Below are positions 9,719 to 21,099 of a DNA stretch of 64,000 nucleotides, in pieces. The DNA lies in NCBI RefSeq assembly GCF_001411555.2, contig NC_049916.1, forward strand, positions 3,658,001 to 3,722,000, given 5' to 3'. A program made the translations under genes and the position numbers. Numbering within the stretch: the stretch's first letter is position 1; the number at the start of each line of letters is the position of its first letter. The notes beneath the pieces were generated by a model. The model was not told the DNA's origin. It worked only from the letters and a program-made list of their open reading frames with translations, and made no database searches. The stretch comes from Juglans regia (Eukaryota > Streptophyta > Magnoliopsida > Fagales > Juglandaceae).

Positions 9719-10955
9719 CATGGCTACACCGAACACAAGCGCCACACTTCACCTTGCATATGTTACACACTAATTTTCTCCTAGTTTCCTTTATTCCTCC
9801 TACGTTCATGATTGGCTCCATCTTCGACAAGTCCTCTATATACACCTCAGGCATCCATTGGCAACAAAACAAGTGAGCAAACCCCGTAGAAACACCATTT
9901 TCATCACTCTTTTGAACAGGTTTTAAAGCACCACCCTGCTTCGGGCAAAGCACACAAGGCGTCGCTGAATCACTACTGCTGCGATCACACTTCTGCTTGC
10001 ACCATGCGCACAACCACGTCAAATCCACGTCCTCCTGCACTCCATAGCACTTTTGATGGACTGAAACTCCACAAGAACTGCAACCAATCAATCGGTTGGA
10101 CTCCTTGCCCGTGTCAACCATGCAGCAAAAATGGCACAAAGACGAGTTCCCATCACAAGGACGAGAAATTAAAACTTTCTCCAAACCAGCGTCACCGCCC
10201 AGAAGTTTCCTTTTCTTTGAAGGCCGCTCCGAAGTTAAAGAAACCTTATCCCTTGTTCCTAAAAGCCATTCTAAACCGGCAGACAAATAGGACTGGGAAC
10301 TACCTCTTTCATCCCGAGGCAGAGCGTCAGCTTCAACATTGTCAATTTCCATGGACTGCTGGCCCTCACTCTTTACGTCCTCTTTAAAAACTCCATTTCC
10401 GTTCCCATTCCCACCATGCACATTGACAGTCTCATTTCCACAACTACCAAAATTCACCTTCAGAGCATTCTCCGAATATGGGATCACAAAACACTCCCGA
10501 GTAGCTAAAGAACTAAACGGGGAAGAAGCCTCAAACAAGGAGTCAATATCATGCAATGTCAGGTACCTGAAATACTCCGCCGTCTCAACCCAAATGTTGG
10601 AACCCCTAGCTGGCCGAGAAGACTTCTTGTCCGCTCCCAAATGGGACTTCTTGTGCCGCCTGCGACTATCTGAGCTCCTCGACAAGAAACTCGCCAACCC
10701 GCTTGGCAAAGTGGATGAACGCAAAGCCGAAGTCTCGTCCGCAACGTCGAAAGGCGAGCGCTCGCACAGCGCTTTCCTGGCCTGCGAGTAAAAATCAATG
10801 TCTTCCGAGGCCTGCTTCTCGGTAATTTCCGGTTCGGTCGGCGGAAGTGTGGCCGGAACCCTAGAAACAGGGCAAGGCCTCTCCTCGGTGCCGCAACCTC
10901 CGTCCGCACCCCTACCCATCATCTTCTTTCGCCTGTGACATCGGCTTCCGGTCAT
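9719..10955 (-). CDS. PHD-finger chromatin protein, first exon (partial gene)
   Basis: Likely a nuclear histone reader of the plant PHD/extended-PHD (JADE/BRPF-like) group. Upstream in-frame methionines exist (ORF opens at 11009), but I favour the Met at 10955 because MTGSRCHRRKKMMGRG is the conserved N-terminus as I recall it. Residues are counted from the 11009 Met. Features: basic N-terminus, DIDFYSQARKALCERSPFDV, WVETAEYFRYLTL, a nuclear-localisation-like SKKRKLLGG, a PHD finger at 292-337 (CHFC..C..C..HQKCYG..WLCAWC) and an extended PHD from 352 (CVLC, HLFCCQWMPEVY, KVKCGACVRCSHG). The exon ends at GCCATG|GTATGT (9719), in the middle of the ePHD. The missing half was not recognised to the left, so the gene runs out of the window or is truncated. 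No stops or frameshifts are seen. I recall an Arabidopsis relative but cannot verify it. Confidence 0.85.
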
Positions 10956-11420
10956 CAGCGACAATAACAACGCCCACCAACGCCAATACCTTCGCATTCC
11001 ATCACCCAAACCCTAACCCTAGAAATAGCCCTAACCCTAACCCAAACCCCAATCCTAATCTTAATCTTGCTCTGCCTTGGGACCTCACGTCCACCTCTAC
11101 GCACATAAACCCTAACCCTAATCAAACTCTGGCTGAAATCTTCAGGTGCACAGTTAAAGAAAGAGGGGGTGGAGTGAAGGGGATAAGTCGCGGCTAGGGT
11201 TTGGGTTTTCAGTTATTCTGGTCCGCAAATTCGTTCGGATCCGTTTTCAAGACTGATTTTTTTTTCACAGTTCGATTTCGCTTTCGAGGGGAAGAGAGAG
11301 ATTCTTTTTTTTTTTCTGGCAGGCAGTCGGGGGCCTTCGTTTCGGAAGATATTTTATAGTTGGGGCTTTGTAGCGTGTTGCAAGGCCATAGATTTGCGTT
11401 GGTGTGTCAACAAAATTATG
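10956..11420 (-). promoter_or_regulatory. Leader and promoter region of PHD gene, with telo-boxes
   Basis: The + strand here carries about ten CCCTAA/CCCTAA-like units (11008-11055, 11105-11122), i.e. repeated telo-box AAACCCTAA motifs upstream of the start codon. GA/CT-rich tracts follow (11158-11180, 11290-11320). Telo-boxes are common in leaders and promoters of plant housekeeping genes. The array is too short and degenerate to be an interstitial telomere. No clear TATA box. Confidence 0.55.
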
Positions 11421-11479
11421 CAGGTGTCGTTTCACTATAAGTGAAGTGATGTCAACAAATTAAGAACTTCTGTAGATTT

Positions 11480-11675
11480 AAATGAAATATGAAAGTTTAA
11501 AAATATTATTAAAATATTATTTTTTAATATTATTATTATTATTTTGGGATTGAAAAAAATTTAGTTTAAAAAAATTAAATTATTTATTATATTTTATGAG
11601 GAAATTTAAAAAAGTTGTAATGATGATAATTGATATGAGATGAAATACTTTTCGAATCCAAACGGCTCATAAGAC
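11480..11675 (-). repeat. MITE copy ('TCATCTCATC' family)
   Basis: The reverse complement holds the family signature seen in at least five other places: 'catctcatatc', 'attacaacttttt', 'aaatataataaataattta' and an AATAATAATA stretch. It ends in 'gaatccaaacgg'. It appears degraded. Confidence 0.6.
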
Positions 11676-11799
11676 TTCGTTTGTGGGAAAATTTAAACAA
11701 ACACATTTTAATGTATAAATATGTGTGTTTAAATAGAATGATAAAAATGATAAATCACATGTTGGTGTGTGGTTTGAGAATGATGAATAGCTTTTCTCT

Positions 11800-12010
11800 T
11801 ATTACAAAGAAATAGCTTGAGTCCTTATTTGATAATAATGCTAAATAGATTTACTCTAAATTATACATTTATCATAAGAAGGAAATAGCTTGAGTTTGAG
11901 TTGACACTAATGCTAAATAGGTTTTACTTTAGAATATACAATTGAAAAAATCTTTATAGAAGTTACTATTTGGTTGCATCCATTGCACACATGACGTGTA
12001 GATCAGGTTC
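11800..12010 (+). repeat. Candidate left terminal inverted repeat of a Mutator-like element
   Basis: Two tandem, diverged copies of a unit beginning AAATAGCTTGAGT and containing AATGCTAAATAG (11811 and 11883) lead to 'tagaagttactat' and 'cattgcacacatgacgtg'. The reverse complement of 21100-21520 has the same order: a doubled unit, 'tagaaaccactat', then 'cgttgcacacagtatgtg'. Eye alignment gives good identity (14/18) at the inner end and much weaker identity further out. Diverged homologous TIRs are the simplest reading. The outer boundary and any 9-bp target duplication were not found. Confidence 0.45.
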
Positions 12011-13925
12011 ACTAAGACACTGAATTGGTTTGAGACGTTTCGTCTCTTAGCTCTCATTCCCCTCCTTCAATCATTTGCCATTTCGGCCCTAAGCTCTCAA
12101 AGCCCCCCCCCCCCCCCCCCCGGCAGCCGTCCCAAACCTTACCCATCGAAGCACTAAGGTCGTCCTCTCAGCCCTCGTTCTCGTCCTTCAGCAAGCACCA
12201 AGCACGACCTCGGCTTTACCCACCATGACCTTAGCCCTCCCGAGGACATCAATCTCGTAGCCCTCGGTCCCTCAGTCCACCAACGACAAATCCCTCGGTC
12301 TCATCTCAATCCACTGACGTGAAATTGCCCTTAGATCTGCGGGAGGTTTAGCATACATTTTTTTTTCTCTATTTCTTCTCTTTTTTCTCTCTATATTTGC
12401 TAGAAACTAATGGTACCTCCTATAGATGTTGCCTCTCATGGCTTTGTGCAAACCTCTCTCTCAGCAGCTCTAGACCAACCCTATCGATTTCTCGCATGTA
12501 CATGCTTAAAGACTAAGCCCTCCCTGTCGAGAAATATAAGATATGGAGAGCTTAACATTTGTAATTTTTTTCAAATGTTAAATATGATTTTTTCAATTGA
12601 CGAAAGTTGGTTTCCTAAAAGTGGTTTTTGACTCTGATTAATTGTTCTCACATAAGAATATAGTATGGTTTGCTTGCATTTGCTTTTCCATTTTTTGAAA
12701 ATGAGATGAATAATCGAGTTCGTGATCTTTTAATTTTTTTCATAACATGTTTATTCGATTTATTGTCTTTGAGTATAATGGTTGCTTATGAATAATCAAG
12801 GCTGACCATAGGAGGATTGTTTACTCCATAGTTTAATTTAGTTTCTTGTATGCTATAGTTGAAGGATATATTGTGTTTCATGATATCATGCTTATATAAA
12901 AAAATGTTAAATTAACATTTCCTTCCTAGTAGTCTATTTTCTCAATTTTAATAGCTCCAAAACTCCTTTCATTTGGAAGAGACTCTTCCTCTGAAATTCT
13001 TGCCCAATCATGAGTTAAATGCATTGGGATCCTTCTATAGCTATCCATATCATGTTAATAAGGGTACTGTAATGTTGAAAATCATCTCAGAGATTGAAGG
13101 CAATTGATTTTCTAGTTTGCCTCACATCTAGTGGTTTTTACTATCATTCTCATAAACATTTTTAAGTCTATAAAAATTTCTGTTTTTGAAAGTAAATGAG
13201 AGTAGTATAATATAGAGAATAGAGAACTGAGAAGGGAGAAGGGAGAATTCTCACAGGGAAATGAGTTTGTTATTGAAAGGAAAATCAGGTTCAAAAAGAG
13301 AAACTGCCTGCTTTCTTTCCATGAGGAATGAGTTGTGTTTGAGTGGATTGCATTCATGTGAAATTGTATATGCTTTGTTAGCTTTATTGGTACATGTCTT
13401 GTTATATATTGAAGAGTCATCCAATATTCTCTACGTAGTTATCTTAGATTTATTTTAAATAATTATTAATATGAGATGAGACCCAAAATTAGATATTCTT
13501 ACTACTAGTAGTTGTTAACAAAGAATGAAATTCCAAAATGCAGTGTATCATATTAGTCTTAGGTGATTATCAGTGCCGGGAACAATTGTGATTTAAGTGC
13601 TTAAACACACTTGAAAGATAGAGAAAATTAAGAAAGTTGAATTTTGAGCTTCTGAGATGCAGGGATGCATTATGGTCTCCACAACTATGTTGGCTTGTGT
13701 TATTTTTCTATTGCGTATGCCATCAGATTGTTTCATGGATATTGTTGATTTCTTCTATCATAGCATTTTTCATTATCACGAGATGAATGGTAGACATTGT
13801 TTTATGCATATTGTTGGGTTACCTTTTACAGCTAACAATTTGTCTTTGAATTTGTCTTTGGTTCAACAGAATCACGCATGACATCATCTCAATCATTATC
13901 TTTAGTTAATGATTTTGTGATGGAA
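12011..13925. other. Interior of putative MULE, mostly unassigned
   Basis: Directly inside the left end lies a C-rich, leader-like stretch (12040-12330) with an 18-C tract at about 12104-12121 and repeated 'ccctcg' motifs. Plus-strand ORFs such as 12410-12631 show no family motif. Further right the sequence is AT-rich and unrecognised. The C-rich stretch could be the leader of a transcript starting in the left end. Confidence 0.35.
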
Positions 13926-13929
13926 TCAC

Positions 13930-14020
13930 CAAGTTGTTGATGTGGTTTGAAAACACCACTAAAGACATCCCATACTGCAAAAAATCCTGGAATGAGATTT
14001 TTTGTCTGCCCAAACTATAA
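13930..14020 (+). pseudogene. GRF-type zinc-finger fragment
   Basis: The plus-strand translation has C-stop-CG, then LKTPLKTSHTAKNPGMRFFV and CPNY. It matches the GRF zinc-finger pattern 'C.CG.p..l.TS.T.kNPGRrF..Cp.y', with a TGA falling between the first two cysteines. GRF fingers occur in DNA-repair proteins (topoisomerase III, NEIL3, APE2) and in many plant TE-linked genes. Only this ~30-residue motif is recognisable. Confidence 0.6.
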
Positions 14021-14767
14021 TACAATAAAGCAAATTTATATTTATCATATTTGCATATCAATTTGTTGCTTGCAGGGTGTATTTTATCATGTTAATTGGG
14101 AGTTCACATTGTGTGCAAGGAGATGTGAGGTGTGAATTCTTCCTATGAGCGGATATACTTCATCTGCTAAAGGAGAATTTTCTTGTAAGAGATAATAAAG
14201 TTTTGAAAACGAGGGATGATGTACTACGGCGAAAATGGAGAGAGAGAGTGAAGAATTTGAAAAAGGAAAAGTGAAAATTGTTATGTTAGTACTAGGTTCT
14301 CATATTTGTAACAGTGTTTGCTTGGTTCGGATAAATTCTATGTAAAAAGTACGTTGTATGAATTATATGAGTTTTGAATGAAAACAACTTGTTAACACTA
14401 TATTTGCATACTAATAGCACTTTTAAGTATGAATGAGAGGATGCAATTACCACATTGAAATGGAAGAGCACAAACACACTTTTCTGCATAAAAAACAAGC
14501 AGAACATATCTTGTGAAAATGAAAATTCCTCAAGTGTTATAGTTTGATTAGACTGCAGAAAACTCTACACGGCACCATTACAATGTGTCAGATTGGTAAA
14601 AACAGAACATCTCTTTCCTTTGCACTCGTGTTAGTGATTACAATGTGCCAAATTGGTGAAAATAGAACTACACGACACCATTACAATGTGTCAGTAATTC
14701 AATAGATTGATATCTGCAGATTTGTGGAGCCTTCAAACTTCATGTAGTCAATAGTAGCAAGCAAACT
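14021..14767. other. Unassigned, with short local repeats
   Basis: No coding region recognised. A local repeat (ttacaatgtg[t/c]c[a]) occurs three times between 14575 and 14695, two of them preceded by 'acacgacacca'-like sequence. Confidence 0.35.
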
Positions 14768-16172
14768 TCATGTCTTGTTATTGCACTTGGAAATGGTCCC
14801 CTGTTTCTTTGAACCTTTTTTCTTCAAAACAAAGGATAGTCATTCAGATGCAATTTTTTGGAGGACCACTTTGTCTCCAACTGATTTAACAATCTGGCAA
14901 GCTGACTCCTAAGCACAATGAAATTTTAGCACGACAGAATAAGCGTTCATTTCAACTCTAAAGGTGATCTGATGGGAGAATAAAGAAGAATGCAACCCAA
15001 TAAAAAGAATGAATGAGTTTATAACTTACAGGACCCAGGCCATAAACGCCTTGAGAGTAGTCACTGCCAAGCAATAGGGCAAGGGTTATCTGAAGATTAC
15101 AAGTATGGAATCACCACACTTGTTACAACTTACTAGAGGGGGAATCAGTCCCATTTTATATATACAAACAGAATTTTAGATAAATCGGATATACTAGCAA
15201 GCTTTAACATACATGCATGCATGCACAATTACATATGCGTAGCTTCATGAAGAACACTTCCTAAATAGAAAATTTAAGTCTTTCGTGTCTTGTAATGCAT
15301 TAAAACACGAATTATTAGCAGGACATAAAAAGAGCTTCCAACCATATCTTAAAGACAAGCCATTACTGTTTTTCTGCAGCATAATGCCATCCTTTTGACC
15401 TTCACTCAAGGTTGCCCATTAAGATGGCATCACTTAAAAAATAAACTTAAAGATACCACTACACATTATAGGCACATCTTACTAAATTGCAGATTGGAAA
15501 GAATTATCATAAAGAGGCTTTATTAGAAATACTCACATCTACAGGAAAACTCAACATGTACCAATGAGTTCCTTCTGTATCCAAGTTGCCTATCTACATC
15601 TGCCATTTCATAACAAATGACATAGCCGTCATCTCCTAATTTATTAGCAAAATGAATTCAAAATTAGTATACAAAAATAACTTACTCCAAAGAGATCAAG
15701 AGGCAAGCATGTGTGTATCTACTCACCAAGGCAGATATCTATATACACTGTCCTTGCACCAAATAGGAAGATATCCGAATCCGAAGTGAAACATCCATCC
15801 TAATGGTCATTATGATAATTTTAATGATAATAATGCTCATGAGGTTATATGACAGAGAATATGGAAGACGATATGAATCTCCAATGTACATCAGATACTC
15901 CAAATGAAACTGAGTGCAAAATTTCTACTCACGCATAATGATTCTGAGTTTAATAATGCGCATTGTGCTTCAGCTTCCTCAATCCTAAATTTATAAAAAC
16001 ATAAATATATATAAATATAATATTTAGTCCAGATATTTGACTATAATTATGAACAACAAGATTCTTACAATCAAAAGAATTATCCAACTCACACTTTGGC
16101 ATCTATTAAACTTTTCCTGTACTCCAAGAACTCATAACTTTTCCTGCCTGTGAAGCCTTTAATATCTACCAC
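14768..16172 (-). pseudogene. GEN1-like XPG/Rad2 nuclease, captured exon series
   Basis: Exons are found only by splice-aware reading. 15933-15984 gives IEEAEAQCALLNSESLC (XPG-I acidic motif). 15727-15799 gives DGCFTSDSDIFLFGARTVY. 15562-15635 gives GYVICYEMADVDRQLGYRRN. 15030-15089 gives ITLALLLGSDYSQGVYGLGP (helix-hairpin-helix side). 14908 leftward gives ESACQIVKSVGD. All have AG/GT borders and compatible phases. The order and motifs are those of plant GEN1-type Holliday-junction/flap nucleases. In the last exon a TGA (14842-14840) stands where glycine is expected; beyond it the frame stays open with LSFVLKKKGSKKQGT to a TGA at 14770-14768. The N-terminal nuclease domain and C-terminal part are absent. 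Exon 16093-16172 is in phase but its peptide (DIKGFTGRKSYEFLEYRK) is not GEN1-like. Introns are retained, so this is DNA-level duplication, not retroposition. Confidence 0.75.
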
Positions 16173-16569
16173 CTTAAAATAAAATGGAGATTATTTGTAA
16201 GATAACTCCAAGCAAAAAAAAAAAAAAGTAAGTAACTAACAACACATGTGCTTACATGATGCCTAGAGAGAAACACACAGATCATATATACCTGAAGTTG
16301 TTCTACGAGTTTATGAAGAAGATTACCGACAACTTAATCAACTTCCTGGTGTAGAGAACCATATCAAAACAATACTTCCTGGTGTAATCATATGCCGAAG
16401 ATGCAACCCAAGAGTTTCACCAAAACAGTGCAAACCAAACCCACTCTAAAAACTTCAAAAAATGTTTCTTCTCATCACCATGGAGTTACAAGTGTGCATC
16501 AAGATGGTCACACATATGAAAGATATAATTAAAACAAGGATTGAAGCACGCTTTTTCTTTAACCAAATT
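16173..16569. other. Spacer between GEN1-like and FAR1-like pseudogenes
   Basis: No convincing exon. The minus strand contains GNLLHKLVEQLQ near 16290-16330, unassigned. A duplicated 'acttcctggtgtag/aat' occurs at ~16342 and ~16374. Confidence 0.3.
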
Positions 16570-19539
16570 GTTTACATCATGATATCATACATGATATTTA
16601 TTTATTGAAAAGACACAGTTAACCTCATTTCCTGGTGGAGTTGATCGTGTAAGAATGTTGTTTTGTGTTCCTACACCAACCCCATCATCAAATTGGTGTT
16701 GTTGAGATCCCGGGGTGTCACCCAATTGTGTTTCATCTACCAAGATTTTCTTGCAAGTCTAAGTTCCAAAAAAAAAAAAAAAAGACATATATTAGAATCA
16801 GAATACTAACTATTAACCCCCCGTATATTTACACAATTATTACCGGTTTCTTTCTCTTTGTTACCATCTTTTCCACGGATGGAACCTTTCTCTTACTTGG
16901 GGGTCTCCCTTTCCCTCGGACCACATTGAGGTTTAATATCTTCTTACTCTTATCCAATCCATATTTGGTTTGGCATTCGTTTGTTCAAATGTCGACTCTA
17001 GTGTTGAACCTTCACATTTTGCCTCAAACTCATCAACAACACGCAGGAATGCACAGACTTTTTCATTATCTGAGGATATTTTGGTTGCTAATTTTGAACC
17101 TTTTTAACCACAAACTCATAATTTTGGGCGTCTAATCTGTCCCACTGGTCATCGTAACTACTTCTGAGTAATGTGTATCTCTTTTTTAAGTCATTTCTCC
17201 AGCGATCCAAGACATATACATCTGGCAGCACATAATCTTTCTCAACTGACAAACTCTAAGTACATGCCTACATAGAATCCTCCTCATCTCAAACAATGCA
17301 CATATGCATTTTACCTCCACCTCTCTTTTGTTATAGTAAACTGAGACATGGACTATTTTGATGTGGTCATCATTAGATATTTCATCCAACACATTGTATT
17401 TTAAAATGCACCATTGTGTGCTTACCAACCAACAATTACAACACATTAGGCCCAACAACTCCCTTTGGACCTCTTTGAACTTTGCATTTGTATACAAGTA
17501 TTGAAACTGCTTCTCAATGTTGAAATGAGACACATAGAGAATAGTTTGGTTGTTAGAATTGAAATTAATAGTTGTCTCTACCTAAACTTTTTTTCTAAAA
17601 GCATTATCAAATTAGTCGAAAAATTCTTTCAATATTGTACCGGAATGGACATATCCGTTGAAAAATGCATTCATGCTTTCCGACCTTTGTGTCGTGCTCA
17701 TACTATCCCAAAATACACTTTTCAAGTAAGCTGGAACCCAAAAATACATTTCCTCATATAAGGATCAAAGTCATTTATTGTTGACTAGATCATATTTCAC
17801 AAGTAGTTGATCCCAACTCTCCTCAAATTCTGTGGTAATCTGTGAGTCATATAATGCAGTCTAAATGTCAGTCTTCAACCCCGAAGAGAATTTGGTGTGA
17901 GATCCTAACTTCTCTGGAAGTTTGCGCATTATATGCCATAAACAATATCTATGATGAGTTTCAGGGAATACAATGGCAATATCACTCTTCAATGCCCGAT
18001 CTTGGTCCGTTATCATGGCTTTGGGCACTCGACTATTCATGCAATCTAACCACATTCAGAACAACCACACAAAACTGTGCGTGTCCTCTCTTGAAAGCAA
18101 TCATGCCCCTAATAAAATGGACTGCCCATGATGGTTAACACCAACGAATGGAGCAAAAGGCATCTCGTACCTATTTGTTAGGTACGTTGTATCGAAGGCT
18201 ACAATGTCTCCGAAATACTCATAGGCTGCTCAACTTCGAGCATCAGCCCAAAACACATTCCGTAACCTTCTCTCATCATCCACTTCCATGTTAGAAACGA
18301 AGCTATCACTCTGATCTCTCATTCTTTGGAAATATTGATTAAATGTTTCGCCACCTCCTTTACCCAACCTTAAATGTCTAGTCTTGTCAATGAAATTTCA
18401 ACAATCTTTCTCTTGAAACTGAAGACTCTCAAAACCCCCCACATCTACAATAAGAGAATAAAAATTCTTGTTCATCCGTATACCGGCTCGATCATTCAGG
18501 TCGATGATCCTTTGATTGTATTCATTTAGACACTTGTGAGATCTCAACAGTCATGTCTTCTTAGGGCTCACAGTTATGTGGTTGTGCATATTTTCAACAG
18601 TGGTGAAAACCCACTTATCATTCTTGCTCAACGTTGCATTTACTCTCGCCTTACAATTCGTTCTAGTTGTTGGTCGTGACTTCGAGATATCAAATTCTTA
18701 GGTTGATATTTTTCACCACGGGCACAACCAACGGTCACATACACAGGCCTCCCATCATCATCTTTCCTGGTCCTCTGTGTTCGTACACCAAAACCCTATT
18801 GCTTGGCATATTGTTTGTAGTAGGCCGTAAGCTTTTTCACACTGTCAAATTCCATACCGAATCTTGGTGCTGCTTCAACTTGTATCTCATCATTCTGGAC
18901 AACAGTGGTACCCTCTAAATGTTCATTTATGTTGAAGATCATTTCTAAAAATGGAAACATAGGGATGGATTAGCATCAAAACAAGATTACAGTCATTATA
19001 ATCAAGGTAGACAAAACTGTAATACCATTGGCGTCATGAAAACTTTCATCAATCATCCGTGATGTACTTCCTGAATTTTGTTCAAATTCTGCAGCAGTTA
19101 GCACAGTTGACATCGGGGGGGACCCTTCTTGCCTCAGGTCCTCTAGATTACTTGGCGGAGGGTAAGGCATATAAGGTGACATTTGCTCAAACAGACACGT
19201 TGTTAGGTAAAATTGAATGACTATAAAGAAATTAAAATGTTAATTTCTAGAATTTAAAAATTCAAATAAATATACCTGAAATAAATCATCAAATGGGCTA
19301 AAGTCTATCAGATTACTCAGCGAAAGGTAGGGCATATTTACATCAAAAGTATGCTGCAAGTATGCAATTAGTTGAATTCATGAGCACGTCAAACAAACTT
19401 TATTAAAAAGTAAAAATCAATCAACTTGTCTACTCACATGGTAGACGTTTGGATTTCCTCCTCTATTTGGGAGCATCATTAATGACTGTGAAGTCGACGT
19501 CGAAGGTCTATGTGGCATTCTATCTTCCTCTTCCCCCAT
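16570..19539 (-). pseudogene. FAR1/MURA-like (Mutator-derived) pseudogene
   Basis: FAR1 proteins are transcription factors descended from MULE transposases. Reading leftward: start MGEEEDRMPHRPSTSTSQS (exon 19438-19539, GTGAGT donor); a further exon with MPYLSLSNLIDFSPFDDLFQ; the FAR1 DNA-binding domain (about 18900-18560) with YYKQYAKQ, stop, GFGVRTQRTRKDDDG; the MULE transposase domain (about 18420-17860) with [52 protein letters not shown]; a SWIM-like C.C..CRH near 17290-17220; and a Gln/Asp-rich C-terminus near 16760-16620. Several in-frame stops, one inside the DNA-binding domain and others in the transposase domain, show it is dead. It runs from the putative right MULE end inward, as transposases do. 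Confidence 0.85.
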
Positions 19540-21099
19540 CACACTAAGGCTAATAATGTCTTCCGAGACTTTATAAGTAAAGAACGTGATGGCAAAAGAA
19601 GAAAAAATGAAGATTAAACTCTCATACGTAATGCAGAATCTGAAAATGTCATTTTGTCATTATTACAAATGCTGTGATGTTGGTATAAATAGAAAAAATA
19701 AAACCAAAGCACTCTCAGTGAACATAACAAATTAAACGAAGAAAGATAAAAATAAGAAGGAAAGAAATAGATTTTCCTTCTTTTTTTTTCTTTTTTTTTT
19801 TTTTGTGATGCCATAGATACTAAGATCTTTGTCTCATGTATTTGCACCAACTACATGCTAAAAAGCACATGAAAATGAAACCAAATTCATTTTGCCTTTT
19901 TCCTTAACACAACTATGCTTCTTCCTTATTAATATACATATTTGCGTGTGCACACTTAAAATGACAAAGAATTACCATAAAAAATATCTATTAATTCTAT
20001 AGCCTTACTGTCACTTGGTTTAAAGGATTCTCTAAATCACAAGCAAAGAGTCCAATGGTGATCTACAAATAATCAATGTCCAATGATGATCAATGTGATC
20101 ATCATTAAGGCCCCAAAACACACATAAGAAATCAGCCCCTCCAAGCAATATTTAAACCCTAATTCAATCTCAATATCTCTTTCTTTCTAATGACAACAAG
20201 AAAACAAGAATGCAGGGTTAAAAAAAATGGTAAGCAGCATGTAGACTAATGCTGTTTGAGATGAGTGGTGGCTGTCAAAAGGCCTGTAAGAGTTTCCAAT
20301 GAAGCATGCCAAATGTCAAAGAATGTTTTTTTTAACAATTTAGTAGATGTACTCTTTTTCTTTTTTTGTTGTAGAAGAAACTTCATATTTGGAAGTCATG
20401 CAAGATTTATGGGGCAAAGCCACTAAAAAGCTCGCATTGAACTAAACTTCTTAAGCAAATAAAACAATCAGAGCCTTACAGATCCTATTTTTCTGGAAAG
20501 AAAAATATTTTTCTCCATGCCCTATGACATAATACCCATATCAGAAAATGCAAAAATACATCTCGATGTACACATGAAGAACATAATAGTATGAAAGGGA
20601 AAATGGTACAATATTTACCTACAAAGCTGAGCAAACCATTTGGCGAAACAGAGCTATTGGAATTTGTTGTTGGTTTGGTCCATTCAATCACAAGTTTGAG
20701 GGCAGTGGTGACGCTCGGGAGACGTAGGAGCATCGCGAGTTGGCGCTGAACAGAGAGACGTCGTCGCGAGGTGGCGCTGGGAAGAGGAAGCCGATGCGGG
20801 TTCTTGGTGAGGAAGGAGGGTGGGTTTTGCGGGATTCAAATCTAGTTTCGGGTTTGTTTCGTTCAAGGAGCTCTCTGGAAGTGGCTACGTTGGGCAGACG
20901 GAGGAGCACCGCTCGGTGGCACTGACGAGAGAGACAACGTCACCGGGAGGCGCTGGGTAGAGGAAGTTGACGCGGATTGCTGTCAAGGGAGGAGGTGTTC
21001 CACGAGATGAATTCGAATGGGGATGAAATTAGGAAACCGACTTTCAAATTGACTCAAAATGCACGTTTTGGGTTTTTTTTATTTATTATTATTAAAGAA
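19540..21099 (-). promoter_or_regulatory. Upstream/leader region of the FAR1-like pseudogene
   Basis: A GC-rich leader-like block at 20690-21010 contains an internal duplication: two copies of 'gctcgg..gcgctg..agagagac' plus 'ggcgctgg.(a)agaggaag..gacgcgg' about 185 bp apart. The remainder is AT-rich. Minus-strand ORFs here have leader-type composition and no motif. The placement fits 5' untranslated sequence of a transcript starting in the right end. Confidence 0.4.

Noticed and set aside
10004..10791. Plus-strand ORFs over the PHD exon
   Set aside because: They are antisense shadows; the minus frame has clear PHD cysteines and a splice donor.
11008..11122. Interstitial telomere repeat
   Set aside because: Units are few, degenerate and located in a gene leader; better explained as telo-boxes.
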